This document shows positions 37,438-48,500 of a stretch of 64,000 nt of DNA, one piece after another. The translations under genes and the position numbers were made by a program. Source of the stretch: JABDMH01 sp965223105. Lineage in GTDB: Bacteria > Bacteroidota > Bacteroidia > Chitinophagales > Saprospiraceae. Each line of letters opens with the position of its first letter. Position 1 is the first letter of the stretch. The notes under the pieces were generated by a model. That model did not search any database, was not told the DNA's origin, and worked only from the letters and a program-made list of their open reading frames with translations. Location: the NCBI GenBank assembly GCA_965223105.1, contig OZ244987.1:3410001-3474000 (forward strand), in the 5' to 3' direction.

Positions 37438-37696
37438 TTCTAAGTGCAATCCCAAGATGCCAGATTTCAAGCCACAAAACGGTTGGGAATCCGGGAGATT
37501 AAACAAAAATGCAAAGGTCAGGTTGCATTTTCCCGATGGAAACGATAAAGTATCCTGAACCTGAAATAGATAAGATACACCCTCCAATATCCCAATCTTT
37601 TACAAAAACCCAAGAAACCTAAGATGTTCTAGATAACTAAATGTGACCTAATCAACCAAACCTCTATACTCCGTATATCCACAACTCTCGAAATAA

Positions 37697-37912
37697 CTAC
37701 GTGTCAAACCACATGATATGGCGGCAGTTTTCACAAGTAAAGTAAGAAGCACTCTTGTTTGCCCAATCTAAATTAAAGAAGGTTAACCACGATGTATTCA
37801 ATTGTGCACGTCGAAAAAAGAAATGATCATGTCCACAGTGACTGCATTCCAATATTTCACCATGCACTTCATAGGACCTCGCTTTACCACTTCGGTTCTT
37901 AAAAATTGCCAT
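37697..37912 (-). CDS. Small zinc-ribbon protein
   Basis: The 71-residue product has two CxxC pairs: Cys23/Cys26 (ECSHCGHD) and Cys60/Cys63 (TCENCRH). The linker has aromatic residues (SWLTFFNLDW). This is a zinc-ribbon fold, probably binding nucleic acid or protein. Family name not recognised. It lies just downstream of the membrane-lipoprotein gene (12 bp apart), both on the minus strand. Confidence 0.7.
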   Translation of the reverse strand: MAIFKNRSGKARSYEVHGEILECSHCGHDHFFFRRAQLNTSWLTFFNLDWANKSASYFTCENCRHIMWFDT

Positions 37913-37923
37913 TTCAACTAATA

Positions 37924-38220
37924 TTATTTTTTCCGCCGAGAAGATCGAAAGATTCCACCACTAAAACCCCCTATGCCGAGAAGGAACCCGAAATCATACC
38001 ATCCACCACTATTGTTGACAGCATACATGGTCACGTCGTCAGTAAATAAACCAATAATAAAGGTAAGGGGAGCAAGAAATCCATGAATCAGACCGAATAG
38101 AAATCCGCGCTCATCCGTGGGATCTACGCACGCGTCGATGGCCTCAGGAGAGGCACATGCAAAAGACAATAAAAAAAGTGGTACAAGAATAAGGATGTGA
38201 AGGGTTTGATTGTTTTTCAT
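37924..38220 (-). CDS. Small predicted membrane lipoprotein
   Basis: The ATG at 38220 gives MKNNQTLHILILVPLFLLSFAC, a lipoprotein signal; an upstream in-frame ATG would precede it with an unlikely leader. A second hydrophobic stretch (GLIHGFLAPLTFIIGLFTDD) and a third (WYDFGFLLGIGGFSGG) follow, and the C-terminus is basic (RSSRRKK). The function is unknown. It is upstream of and close to the zinc-ribbon gene, so they may be translated together. Confidence 0.65.
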   Translation of the reverse strand: MKNNQTLHILILVPLFLLSFACASPEAIDACVDPTDERGFLFGLIHGFLAPLTFIIGLFTDDVTMYAVNNSGGWYDFGFLLGIGGFSGGIFRSSRRKK

Positions 38221-38440
38221 TTCGCTACATTTTCTAATACAACCCCTTTCTTCCAATCTAATGTTCCACTATATCCCGTCATTCGACGGATTAGACCAAT
38301 TTTTCGATAAATGACAATTGGAAAATCCTACTGCCAATCGTCTCGAAGTAAACGTCAATAAAAGATTAGAACCAAAAGATTCGATCTATTCCTATCTCCA
38401 GCAACTCCAGCAGCTCAACACTCAAATCACATCCAGCTAT

Positions 38441-40885
38441 TTATTCATTTCTCAAGGATTCTACAGGATTGGATAAAGCAGCTTTCAAAGATTGTGACGA
38501 GATGGTAAGGCAGGCCACCACCAGAACCACTAGTCCACTCATCGGAAAAATCCACCAGGGAAATTCAATTCGATAAGCGAATTCAGCCAACCAATTTCTC
38601 AATAAATACCAGGTGATTGGTGTTGCTATGACAAAAGAAGCCAGTATTAAAAAAGCGAAGTCTTTAATCAATAGCTGCAATATATGCAGTGAAGTTGCAC
38701 CCAATACCTTGCGAATTCCAATTTCTCTAAATCGCTGCCTGGTAGCCAGTGCAGATAATCCAAACAATCCAATGCATGAAATCAAAATAGCCACAAAAGC
38801 AAAATAACTGATCATTGTGGCCAAACGCTGTTCAGAAGCATAGAGCTCGTCAATAGATTCATCGAGAAATGTATATTCAAATACTTTCTCTGGGAAGAAG
38901 GATCTCCATTGTTTCTCCAGAAAGGCAATGGTTTGGCCAAGGCTTCTGTTCGCTATGCGAACCGAAAAAGTACCAAATGCTCCTGGCCTCACCTCCAACA
39001 GAAGTGGTTGAATCTGTTCTCTCAAACTGTTGAAGTGGAAATCTCTGAGCACCCCCACAATCATGCCTTCTTTTCCTTCAAGTGTAACCTGTTTGCCAAC
39101 GGCTTCTTCAGGATTTGCGTAGCCCAATGGATGGACCGCCGTCTCATTAATCAAGAAACTGCTGATGTGATCTGTTCCATAAGATGGATCAAAATCTCGA
39201 CCCGCAATGACCTGCAGATCAAAAGTTTCCGCATAGTCATAGTCAACCGCTAAAATCTGAGGAAAAAAATTATCCTCCTGACGGACATGCTCATTGTATA
39301 CGTTTCTGGCGATACCCCCCAATCCTGGAGGACTACTGGACTGCGTCACTGCCAGTATATCCGGATGTTCCTGCAAGCTGGCATCAAAAGCATTCATCTT
39401 TTCTCTCTGAGCTGCATCTCCGGGGCGGAATGAGGCATTCATGTTATTGTCGCTGTACAAAGGGATCTCCAACATTAAGTCCTTGTTGAATCCCAAAGGC
39501 TGTGTTCGCAAATATTTAAGCTGGAGATATACAATCATTGTACCACTGATAAAGGACAGCGCAGCTAGAAACTGAAAGGTGATCAAACCCTTCCTCAACC
39601 ATGCACCAGGGGATTTGGGTTCACCTACACTGGATCCGCTTAAAACTATGACAGGTCTGAAATTGCTAATGAAAAATGCTGGATAAAGTCCTGCAAGCAA
39701 TCCCGTCATCAGAACAATACCCCCAATCATCAACAACAGGGGAAGCTCCAAAAAAATGGAATCCGGGATGGTAAGGTGAGTGATTTGATTAAGCAGAGGA
39801 AGAAAGGAGATCGCGAGAGTGAGGGCAATGATGAAAGCCAGGAAGGTTATCGCCATTGACTCTCCAAGAAATTGTAGGATCAACGTGGTCCTGCCAGCTC
39901 CCAGTACCTTACGCACTCCAACAGTTTTTGATCTGGACAGTGAATCGGCTGTATATAAATTGACAAAATTAATGCAAGCTACCAGCAAGGTCAATATACC
40001 GATGCTACCAAACAAATACAAATAGGATAAATTGCCAGGAGGCTTAGGGCCGCCCTGTGACTTTAGATGCAAGTCCTTCACTGGCATCAAATAAAAAGAT
40101 TGCTGATTTCGCACAGTTTCATGGCCTCGCTCCAGGATCAGGTTCTTCAATTGGGCGTTTACTTCTTCAACCTGGTGACCCGATTTCATTCTCACATAAG
40201 TGTAAGAATGTGTAGCAATCCAATTGTTCTCCAATATATTCCGGGTGATTTCACGGGCATATTCGGGCTCGATACTGACCATAGCCTCAAAGGGTACCAG
40301 CATCGAAAATGCCAGATGACTGTTTTCCGGCCAGGCCTTAACCACAGCTGAGACGTTGAATCCATTGACTCCGGCCAACCGGATAGTCCTACCGATTGGG
40401 TCGTCGATCCCAAACAAACGGATTGCAGTTTCCTCAGTAAGAATCACAGAATTTGGCGCGTGCAGTGATGTAACCGGATCGCCCTCAACAAACTCAAAGT
40501 CAAATACGCTCAAAGCTGTAGAATCTACAAAGAAGACATCCTCCAACTCAAACTGCTGATCATCTTCAGGATTTTGAGCACTGATGTTTCTCGGATAAAA
40601 CCGCGTTGCAGCTGACAAACTGGGAACGTAGGTTTCCAGGGCCGGACCAATGGTAGGAGGAATCCTTGAAGCATTGATCTCCTGGCCCAATGATATACGG
40701 TATTCTATTCGATATAAATTCTCCTGCTCATCGTGAAATTGATCATAATTCGATTCGTGCCATATGTAAATTAAGATAATGAAGGCACAAGCCAAGCCCA
40801 ATGCCAAACCGACAATATTAATCAGAGCGAAAGCCTTGTTCCGCATTACATTTCTCAAGGTACTTTTCAACCAATAACCCCACAT
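38441..40885 (-). CDS. FtsX-like ABC transporter permease
   Basis: A transmembrane helix near residues 20-42 opens a large periplasmic domain (to about residue 280). Three helices and an FtsX core follow (CINFVNLYTADSLSRSKTVGVRK; LIISCIGLFGLSALATRQRFREIGIRK), then a second periplasmic region and a second FtsX core at the C-terminus with the usual AALSNPVESLRNE tail. This domain repeat is the MacB/ADOP permease type. These permeases move lipoproteins or small peptides, or act as mechanotransducers, with a separate ATPase; none is encoded adjacent here. It is divergent from the T9SS gene at 41332. Confidence 0.92.
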   Translation of the reverse strand: MWGYWLKSTLRNVMRNKAFALINIVGLALGLACAFIILIYIWHESNYDQFHDEQENLYRIEYRISLGQEINASRIPPTIGPALETYVPSLSAATRFYPRNISAQNPEDDQQFELEDVFFVDSTALSVFDFEFVEGDPVTSLHAPNSVILTEETAIRLFGIDDPIGRTIRLAGVNGFNVSAVVKAWPENSHLAFSMLVPFEAMVSIEPEYAREITRNILENNWIATHSYTYVRMKSGHQVEEVNAQLKNLILERGHETVRNQQSFYLMPVKDLHLKSQGGPKPPGNLSYLYLFGSIGILTLLVACINFVNLYTADSLSRSKTVGVRKVLGAGRTTLILQFLGESMAITFLAFIIALTLAISFLPLLNQITHLTIPDSIFLELPLLLMIGGIVLMTGLLAGLYPAFFISNFRPVIVLSGSSVGEPKSPGAWLRKGLITFQFLAALSFISGTMIVYLQLKYLRTQPLGFNKDLMLEIPLYSDNNMNASFRPGDAAQREKMNAFDASLQEHPDILAVTQSSSPPGLGGIARNVYNEHVRQEDNFFPQILAVDYDYAETFDLQVIAGRDFDPSYGTDHISSFLINETAVHPLGYANPEEAVGKQVTLEGKEGMIVGVLRDFHFNSLREQIQPLLLEVRPGAFGTFSVRIANRSLGQTIAFLEKQWRSFFPEKVFEYTFLDESIDELYASEQRLATMISYFAFVAILISCIGLFGLSALATRQRFREIGIRKVLGATSLHILQLLIKDFAFLILASFVIATPITWYLLRNWLAEFAYRIEFPWWIFPMSGLVVLVVACLTISSQSLKAALSNPVESLRNE

Positions 40886-41331
40886 GTTTTACAGGATTTT
40901 GTCCAAAAAAATCAAAAAAAACAAATCCTTGCAATGGCCATCAATAGCTTAATCTCCCAAAACTTCAGGTGATCCATTTCATGGACAAATATTGATCCTA
41001 AAAATAGTCAACCATGATTCAGCAAAGCGACTTCTGGTCGATTCAATAAATCCATCAATCGAAAACATGCCGACTGGGAATTGATTGGTCACGATGTATA
41101 GTAGAGTGATTTGCCTCTACCTGGAGGTGCGATGAGTCCCTACACCTAGCCTACGCCCTCAAGCACTGGTACTCATTTCCTGTGATCACATCAATCTATT
41201 TACCTATACAATTCATTATCAGATACTTAGCAATAGGTCTATCAAGTCCACTCTTCCTGATTTGGTACGATTTTGGATAGACTGCCCTTAGAAAAGAAAG
41301 ACACGATAAAAAGATTGTCCAAATATCCTTT
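40886..41331. other. 446-bp divergent intergenic region
   Basis: Between the FtsX permease (minus) and the T9SS protein (plus). No gene is supported; a minus-strand frame at 41196-41420 overlaps the T9SS start and is a shadow. It must contain two promoters, and I see no clear operator. Confidence 0.4.
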
Positions 41332-42264
41332 ATGCGAACCATCACTCTTGTTCTAGGGCTGACTGTCCTTTCCTCTATTTCAAAAATCAATGGCCAAAAT
41401 TCCTGTCCCGACCCTGACACTTATGGTACGATATGCACGATTGGGGACTGCGGTGGCGTTACCGGAGATTGTTCCTACACCACCACCTTTAATACACAGT
41501 TTACGGGCAATAAGAAATATGCACTTATTACGATCAACGCCAACGGCACTCAAGTGCACACCGAGTGCATTGGTCCCTTGGCAAATGGAACCACTTCTTA
41601 TTCGGTTTCTTATGTAGCACCCTGCGGTGCAGTCATCACCGGCACCTATGTAGCCTATACCAATAGTTCCGTACAAAATCCATGTGGGGGGACCGTCTGC
41701 GAATCTGGTACCTGTGCTGCCGGGCAATGTCAGGAAACCATCTTACCCATCGAACTGAAATCTTTTACTGCTGCGATTGAAGGCAAACAGATCGCTATCC
41801 GATGGTCAACACTAAGTGAGACGAATACCGCCTACTTCCAAGTAGAAAGGTCAAACGACGGCAGGTTATGGAAAATACTCAGAACAACACCGGCAGCAAA
41901 TAACTCCACTGAGGAACAGAAATATCAGATCCAAGATGTTAATCCCTTACCTGGAATGAACTATTATCGATTGATTTCAGCGGATCTAGATGGGCAGGAG
42001 GATATATCAGGAATGGTGGCCGTACAACACTACTCCGCACAAAGAGATATATACTATTCAGCCCAGTCCAACACCATCCATATTAATCCCAATCTCTCAT
42101 CCCCTCTGAGCATCAATTTGATCGATGTGCAAGGCCATTTGATCCGTAAATTTCGGGCAGAAACCGGAAGTCAAATCTCAGTGAGCGATCTACCCGCAGG
42201 TATTTATTTAATACAAGTAGTACATGCTAATGTAATTCATCAAGAAAAGATTACCATCTACTGA
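41332..42264 (+). CDS. Secreted protein with T9SS C-terminal sorting domain
   Basis: A signal peptide (about residues 1-20) is followed by a Cys-rich part (CPDPDTYGTICTIGDCGGVTG). The middle has the common sorting-domain linker LPIELKSFTAAIEGKQIAI and NYYRLISADLDGQEDISG. The last 80 residues fit the T9SS type A C-terminal domain (LIDVQGHLIRKF, ISVSDLPAGIYLIQVVH, EKITIY). Such proteins are exported across the outer membrane by the type IX machinery and often anchored on the surface. The functional domain is not recognisable. A stop follows directly, so the gene is intact. Confidence 0.88.
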   Translation: MRTITLVLGLTVLSSISKINGQNSCPDPDTYGTICTIGDCGGVTGDCSYTTTFNTQFTGNKKYALITINANGTQVHTECIGPLANGTTSYSVSYVAPCGAVITGTYVAYTNSSVQNPCGGTVCESGTCAAGQCQETILPIELKSFTAAIEGKQIAIRWSTLSETNTAYFQVERSNDGRLWKILRTTPAANNSTEEQKYQIQDVNPLPGMNYYRLISADLDGQEDISGMVAVQHYSAQRDIYYSAQSNTIHINPNLSSPLSINLIDVQGHLIRKFRAETGSQISVSDLPAGIYLIQVVHANVIHQEKITIY

Positions 42265-42649
42265 GAAAATCCTTGTTCGATATTCGATCTTCTTTTTATC
42301 GTACCTCTTGAAATGAAATCTCAGAACTAAAGAACCGGTGGCTGCTGATCCCCTAATATCTATCTTTGCCAGGAGGTAGAACAGCGTCATCTTGCAATGG
42401 AAAAAAGAGCAAGCCGCTGGTGAATCTGCCTCCAAGCACTGATGGCGAGGAAGCCATACTTGAGGAACCGACCATCTAGGTCAAGAGTATGCGGGGAGAT
42501 CCAAGCCGGCCGTATTTTTTTTCAAGGAAGAAGATCCAGACTGGCTTGTTGGCTTAGAATAAAAAAAACAAACAAAGAACCACCAACGCAAATATTTGGA
42601 CTGAAGTGAAAAACAATTATTTTTAGCACCCTCGCTATTGCCTGACCTG
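42265..42649. other. 385-bp gap with a diverged B-type repeat
   Basis: No gene. Part of it (about 42395-42570, listed separately) resembles the repeat units at 23.5-26.0 kb. The rest shows nothing. Confidence 0.4.
42395..42570. repeat. Diverged copy of the A/B repeat family
   Basis: The segment CTGATGGCGAGGAAGCCATA at 42438-42457 corresponds to CTGATGACGAGGAAGCCATA of unit A. Later, CGTATTTTTTTTCAAGGAAG and a GACTGGCTTG stretch correspond to unit B. The hairpin of unit B is not preserved. It shows that the family is present more than 16 kb from the main array and is decaying here. Confidence 0.6.
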
Positions 42650-44051
42650 ATGATCTCACTCGCAAGAATCGCTGCCTTACTTTGTGGTTTTCTTCTTCCT
42701 TCTGACGCTTGTGGACAACTGGGGAACAGTTTATTTCTTTCCCGAGAAAAACTGGTGGAGGACCTTACTCTGTTGAAGTTTGAGATAGAAACATATCACC
42801 CAGGATTTCTGGATTACCTGGACAGCATGCAATTTGAAAAGTTATTCACAAGCTCTCTACAGGATCAAGATTCAATGTCGTATGCTCAATTTTTTCAACA
42901 TATTTCAAGAATTCCACACCAAGTGGGTGATGGTCATTTGGAAATTACTCATGCAAACTATGTCTATAGGTTTATCAGAGATGAGCTTATACTTTTTCCC
43001 ATTAGAATTTATACTTACAAAGATCAAATTTATATCGACAAAAATCTGTCCACCAATGATGTAGCTGAAAGAGGCATACGAATTCTTAGCATCAATGGTA
43101 AGCAAACCTCCGAATTATTGCAGAACTTTCAGCAGTTTGTTCCTCGTGACGGAAAGAATCTGAGTTTTCCCAAAGTAACCGTGAGTAAGTACTTTCCCCT
43201 TTTTTATGCTGAATATGAAGACACTCCGGCGGCCTTCGTATTGCAGGTCGAAGATTCAACGGGACGGAGAGGAAGGATGAGTTTTCCAGCACCCTTATTG
43301 GAGGATCAAGTCGATTTTTATGAATCAAGGTATCCTAAACTCAAAGGCCGGCCAGGCAGTGCCTCGATCTTATCAACAAACTTTGTGGACGAGAAGATCG
43401 GAATTTTAAAGCTAAAGAGTTTTGACCTTCATAAATATAGAGTTCAACCTTTTCTCCAAAATTTCTTTAATAAGCTCAGAAGAAATGCAATTTCCAATTT
43501 GGTTATTGACTTGAGGGACAATACCGGAGGTTCTGCAGGGGTTGCATTCGAACTGCTTTCCTTTTTGAGTAGCAAGGAAATACAACCCTTTGGCAACTAC
43601 ATAATCAGTGAACAGACAAGTAAGGAATATCAAACGAAAACGTTAATTAAATCAAGTACCATCCTGGGCAAATATCTCGATGCGAAGGTCAAACCCAAAA
43701 AGAAGATATTTTCCGGAAACATCTTCGTCTTAACCAACGGTCGAACTGCTTCTGCTTCGGTTCTTCTTGCTCAAATGCTAAGAACGCATACAAATGCAAT
43801 CATCGTAGGCCAGGAGGCAGGTGCCAATCCCTTTGTAATGAATGCAGGTTCTTTTCGCAAGATTGTCCTGCCCAACACACGTATAAATGTGAGCATTCCA
43901 TTGGTAAAAAATTTTCATCAACACCCCAGAGGCTTTTCATCCCAGTGGTCTAATTCCTGACATCCTGTTTGACGAGGAGATTGGTTGGGATCTACCCATC
44001 GATCATTTGATGGATTTTGTGATTGATGAACTCATCCCACAGTGGGACTAG
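42650..44051 (+). pseudogene. S41 family peptidase, frameshifted in an A6 tract; stop supplied by MITE
   Basis: The ATG at 42650 gives a signal peptide (MISLARIAALLCGFLLPS). The core matches S41 proteases: LVIDLRDNTGGSAGVAFEL, VLTNGRTASASVLLAQML (Ser nucleophile) and GQEAGANPFVMNAG. The undisturbed frame ends at 43960. Removing one A from the A6 tract 43906-43911 restores a natural ending (FINTPEAFHPSGLIPDILF, GWDLPIDHLMDFV, ELIPQWD) with the expected HPSGLIPDI motif. The stop (TAG, 44049-44051) lies inside the terminal repeat of the MITE-like element that starts at 44047. Error or true mutation cannot be told apart here. Confidence 0.8.
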
Positions 44052-44357
44052 TGAGGCTACTCCGGAAAGTGCCATCTTCATAAAATGAGCCTATTTTGGA
44101 CCTGCCTGACTGACGAAGTCGGGCTAGGTGAGATTTTCACTTTTTCGAGATTATCGAGCGATCTCCGACCGAAGGAAGGAGGAAAGGTGCGGTGCACCTT
44201 TCAGCGAAGATAACCGCGTACAGCGGGTGAGCGGCATGCCTGAGTATCAGCCGATTGAGAAAAATGGCCTGTCCCGTCGAAGCCTTGGCGTAGCGGGGAA
44301 AGATCGCCAAAAGAACCATTTTTGATTTGGCGACCTTTTCGGAGTATCCTCACTAGT
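44047..44357. mobile_element. MITE-like element, copy B (311 bp, inverted relative to copy A)
   Basis: Same family as 7368-7681 in opposite orientation: it starts ACTAGTGAGGCTACTCCGGA and ends (reverse-complemented) ACTAGTGAGGATACTCCGAA. Its interior shares the GAAAGGTGC...GCACCTTTC palindrome and the stretch GCTGTACGCGG in reverse orientation. Compared with A, a GC-rich part near one end differs (CCCGCC...GGCGGG in A against a shorter stem in B), possibly a variable hairpin. The end of the S41 gene lies within its first 5 bp. Confidence 0.8.
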
Positions 44358-44554
44358 ACTCTGGCCACTAAAACATTATCAAGAACTTTAATGTCTTCTT
44401 GCCCTAATTAGCATCAGGCGAGATTTCATTTTACCACCTCTGATTTGCTTCTTCGCCTAGAAAAGGGCCCTCTTAGTCTTAAATTATTCCCTATGGCTAT
44501 GAATTCATCGATTTTTTGGAGTCATTTCATTTCTGTTCAAAATCAAGTGTAACT
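44358..44554. other. Leader region of the ankyrin-like gene
   Basis: About 200 bp between the MITE-like element and the ATG of the next gene. No gene or named element. It probably holds that gene's promoter. Confidence 0.3.
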
Positions 44555-45397
44555 ATGACCAACAATCGACGACATTTCATGGGTCTATCACTTTCCTCAG
44601 GACTCGGACTGCTTTGGGGAAGGAAAACGGATCTTTTCCTTGGTAAAAATAACCGTAACTCCGAGCACGTCCACCCCCTTTATCCTACCACTGATCCTTC
44701 CCATGTGCGGGAGGTAGTCGGTGCGGCCCACACTCAATTTGACAAAGTCAAAGAGCTGGTTAGTGCTCGTCCTGAGTTGGCAAAAGCAACCTGGGATTGG
44801 GGGTTTGGAGATGTCGAAAGTGCATTAGGTGCAGCTTCACATATGGGTCGAAAGGATATCGCTGATTTCCTGATCGAACACGGCGCAAGGCCCAACATAT
44901 TCACTTTTGCTATGCTGGGAAAATTGCAGGCTGTCAAAGCAATGGTAGAGGACATGCCGGGCATCCAACGGATTGCAGGACCACATGGCATCACGCTTGT
45001 GGATCATGCCAATATGCGATTGCGGCGAGAAAATGTACATGGTGCGGAAAAGGAAGAACAAGAAGCACTGGTATCTTATCTTAAATCATTGGGAGACGCC
45101 GATTTGAAAGCTACCGCTAAAGACATTACTGAAAGTGAGCAGAAAACCTACTTAGGTACCTACAATTTCGGCAAAGGAGAAAATGATTTTTTTAAAGTGA
45201 GCCTTAACAGGCGTGGCATGCTCTTCCTTCAACGGGGTGAATATACCGGCCGTGTGCTCCTCCTTACCGACAGCCATAGTTTTGCACCTGGTGGTGCTCC
45301 CTCAGTCCAAATTCAATTCAATGTAAAGGATGGAGTTGCTCAATCTTTGACTATACATGATCCTGCTCCTCTTCTAACGGCGGTGAGAGAAAACTAA
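44555..45397 (+). CDS. Ankyrin-like repeat protein with Tat signal
   Basis: The ATG at 44555 gives MTNNRRHFMGLSLSSGLGLLWG, a Tat-like leader (NRRHFMGLSL). The mature part has ankyrin-like helices (FDKVKELVSARPELAKATWDWG; ALGAASHMGRKDIADFLIEHGARPNI; AMLGKLQAVKAMVEDMPGIQ) and a C-terminal beta domain (TYLGTYNFGKGENDFFKVSL). Ankyrin domains bind proteins; such Tat-exported versions occur in Bacteroidota and Planctomycetota clusters of unclear role. Upstream in-frame residues to 44516 (a TTG start) add an unlikely leader, so I prefer 44555. Confidence 0.75.
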   Translation: MTNNRRHFMGLSLSSGLGLLWGRKTDLFLGKNNRNSEHVHPLYPTTDPSHVREVVGAAHTQFDKVKELVSARPELAKATWDWGFGDVESALGAASHMGRKDIADFLIEHGARPNIFTFAMLGKLQAVKAMVEDMPGIQRIAGPHGITLVDHANMRLRRENVHGAEKEEQEALVSYLKSLGDADLKATAKDITESEQKTYLGTYNFGKGENDFFKVSLNRRGMLFLQRGEYTGRVLLLTDSHSFAPGGAPSVQIQFNVKDGVAQSLTIHDPAPLLTAVREN

Positions 45398-45565
45398 TGC
45401 CGCCAATTTCTCCTCACATTTGCCAGAATAGGTTTTCATTACGACACTTAAAAAGCCAATAATTTTTTAACGGTGCTAATCATTACAGCATCGATTTCTA
45501 TAACTAGTGAAGAACTCTATCTTTATCAGTGAAGTGGAGACTGATATTTATAATTCTTCGACATC

Positions 45566-48500
45566 ATGAGGTTGAACCCCTTGACAATTACTCTTGCTCT
45601 TTGGCTCACCAGTGTGTGCACCGTATGGTCACAGCCTGATTCAAGCAGCATAATGGAAATTCTTCGATCAGTCTCTAAATCCTTTGGATTGTCAGAACAA
45701 GACATCAGCGAGGTAAGGATCAGAGATCAATATGTATCCAGCAAAAGTGGCATCAACAATATTTACCTTCAGCAGAAATATCAGGACATCGCCATTTACA
45801 ATGGCATCCTAAGCATCCACCTGAAAGACGGTGCGCTCATTAAAACGAATAGTCGTTTCGTTCCCAATTTGGCCAGACAGGCCAAGTCTCGCCTTGCCAG
45901 AGTGCAGGCTTCTGATGCCGTTGGGATTGCTGCGCAGCATCTGGGTAAGCGACTTACTGCGTTTAAGGAAAGCTCTCGGCATGCTAACCGGTTCGGACAA
46001 GAAATTAAATTCACCTTTACTGGAGGAGGAATTTCCAAGGAAGAAATTAAGGCAGAACTATATTGGTTGCCATCTGGGAAGGACGACCTTTATCTGGTTT
46101 GGCAAATCACCATTGATGAGCTGAGTGCATCTAATTACTGGCACATTTTTGTCGATGCAATGGAAGGAATTGTGCGAAAGCAGGACAATTTGGTAAAGCA
46201 TTGTCATTTTCATCCGACATCATATTCTCCCTCAGGATCAGGTCATTTGGGGTCAAAATCTCTGGAGTGTCCTGCATCAGGCACCCCTAATAGTTATCGA
46301 GTTTTCCCACCACCCATCGAATCACCCAACCACGGCAACCGGCAATTGATGATCTCACCTTGGAATTTGGCTGGTCCCGGAAATCCTGCCACCACTTTGG
46401 GTTGGCATGACGATGGGTCTTCCCAATACACAATCACCCGCGGCAATAATGTTTATGCTTATGAAGACCGGGATGCCAATAATATTCCAGGTTTCAGCCC
46501 CAGTGACACCGACCTCTGCTTCGACTATCCCTTAGACCTCAATCTGGATCCTTCGACCTACGAAGAGGCTTCGATCACCAATCTGTTTTATTGGAACAAT
46601 CTGATTCACGATGTAATGTATCAATACGGTTTTGATGAAGCCGCAGGAAATTTTCAAGAGTCCAATTTAGGTCGAGGAGGAAAGGGCAATGACTTCGTTC
46701 AAGCGGAAGCCCAGGATGGAGCCGATCTAAACAATGCCAATTTTTTTACACCGGCTGATGGACAATTGCCGAGAATGCAAATGTTTCTTTGGTCTCCCGT
46801 AGCCGACACCAGTCCACTTACCATAAACAGTCCCCTCGCTCTGTCAGAGATGGAAATCCTTGCGATAGAATCTGCATTTAGTACCAACAATAAACTTTCG
46901 GATGTTGGTGCCATCACGGCAGATGTGGTGCTGGTAGAAGATCAGATGGAAGGTACACATCAAGCTTGCCTAGACAACCCTCTATCAAATGGCGATAGCC
47001 TGGTCAACAAGATTGCTCTGATTGATCGAGGGGATTGCAATTTCACCGAGAAGGTAAAAAATGTGCAGGATGCTGGTGCTGTGGCGGCCCTGATTACCAA
47101 TCATGTAAGCGGAGATCCATTTGCTATGGGAGGATCAGACAACAGCATAACCATTCCTGCTTTTATGATCAGCATGGGGGATGGAGACTCCATAAAAACC
47201 GCTTTACTGTCTGATAAGGTAAACGCAAGCCTGACCCCGGTTGCCACAACAACACCTGATGGTGATTTTGACAACGGAATCATCACCCACGAATATGGAC
47301 ACGGCATTTCCAATCGTCTGACCGGTGGACCATCATCCGCCGTCTGCCTTAATAATGAAGAGCAAATGGGCGAAGGTTGGAGTGATTATTTTGCCCTAAT
47401 GCTTACCACGGATTGGTCTACTGCTGCCCCCGAAACACCTCGGGGAATCGGTACTTATGTGACTGGGTTTCCCACGGATGCCACGGGAATCCGCACCTAT
47501 CCATACAGTACTTCATTAGCCTCTAATCCCTTCACCTATGCCGATGTTCCTTCAGCCCCTGTAATCGATGGCCAGGTCAGTCCGCACTATGTCGGTTCGA
47601 TTTGGGCCACCATGTTATGGGAAATGACTTGGCAGATCATTATGGATGAAGGTACAGTTTTGGACTTGTACCACGGTGAGGCTGGAAATAACATTGCCTT
47701 GCAGCTTGTCATGGAGGGCCTAAAGCTACAACCTTGTAATCCGGGTTTTGTCGACGGACGTGATGCCATATTACTGGCGGATGAGATCCTCTACGATGGT
47801 CGTCATAAGTGCCAAATCTGGCACGCTTTTGCCAAGCGTGGCCTAGGGCTGGATGCACAACAAAATGATCCCGATGATTTTATGGACGGTATTGCAGCCT
47901 TCAATGTCCCAGCGGGAGTACGGCTGGAAGCGACCAACATACCGCCTATCGTGCCAGAAGGAGGAGAAGTGACCGTTGAGCTGGCCGCAATCTGCGCCTG
48001 CGAACCACTGCAAAATCTTTCCATTAGAGAACTCATTCCATCAGGCCTTCAAGATGTTCAGATGAACCAGGGAAATCTGCTTGGAGACTCAGCTTACCTG
48101 GAAATCTCCAATCTCGGACATGGTGATACTGCCCTTCTCTCCTACTCTGCTGTTGTAGAGCCCTGTCAGGTCGGTTTCTCAAACATCGTCAATATGGAAA
48201 ATGTCGAGGGAATCGTACAATATCACTCCGAAAAACTGGGAGGAGTAGGCAATAAAGCCTGGAATACTTCCACCGATGAGTCTAAAAGTCCATCCACTTC
48301 TTGGTACGCACAAAACTATAACCAAACAGCCGATATTGCTCTGGTCTTAAATTCCCCGGTAAACACCTCGGGTGTCGTAAAAATCAGCTTTTGGCATCGA
48401 TTTCAGACCGAAGAAAATTATGATGGAGGTGTGGTGGAATTCTCGATTGATGGTGGGTTAACCTGGCAAGACGCCCAGGAGTATTTTATCAAGAACGGTT

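Noticed and set aside
40886..41331. Minus-strand frame 41196-41420 as gene
   Set aside because: Overlaps the start of the T9SS gene on the opposite strand and has no recognisable motif.
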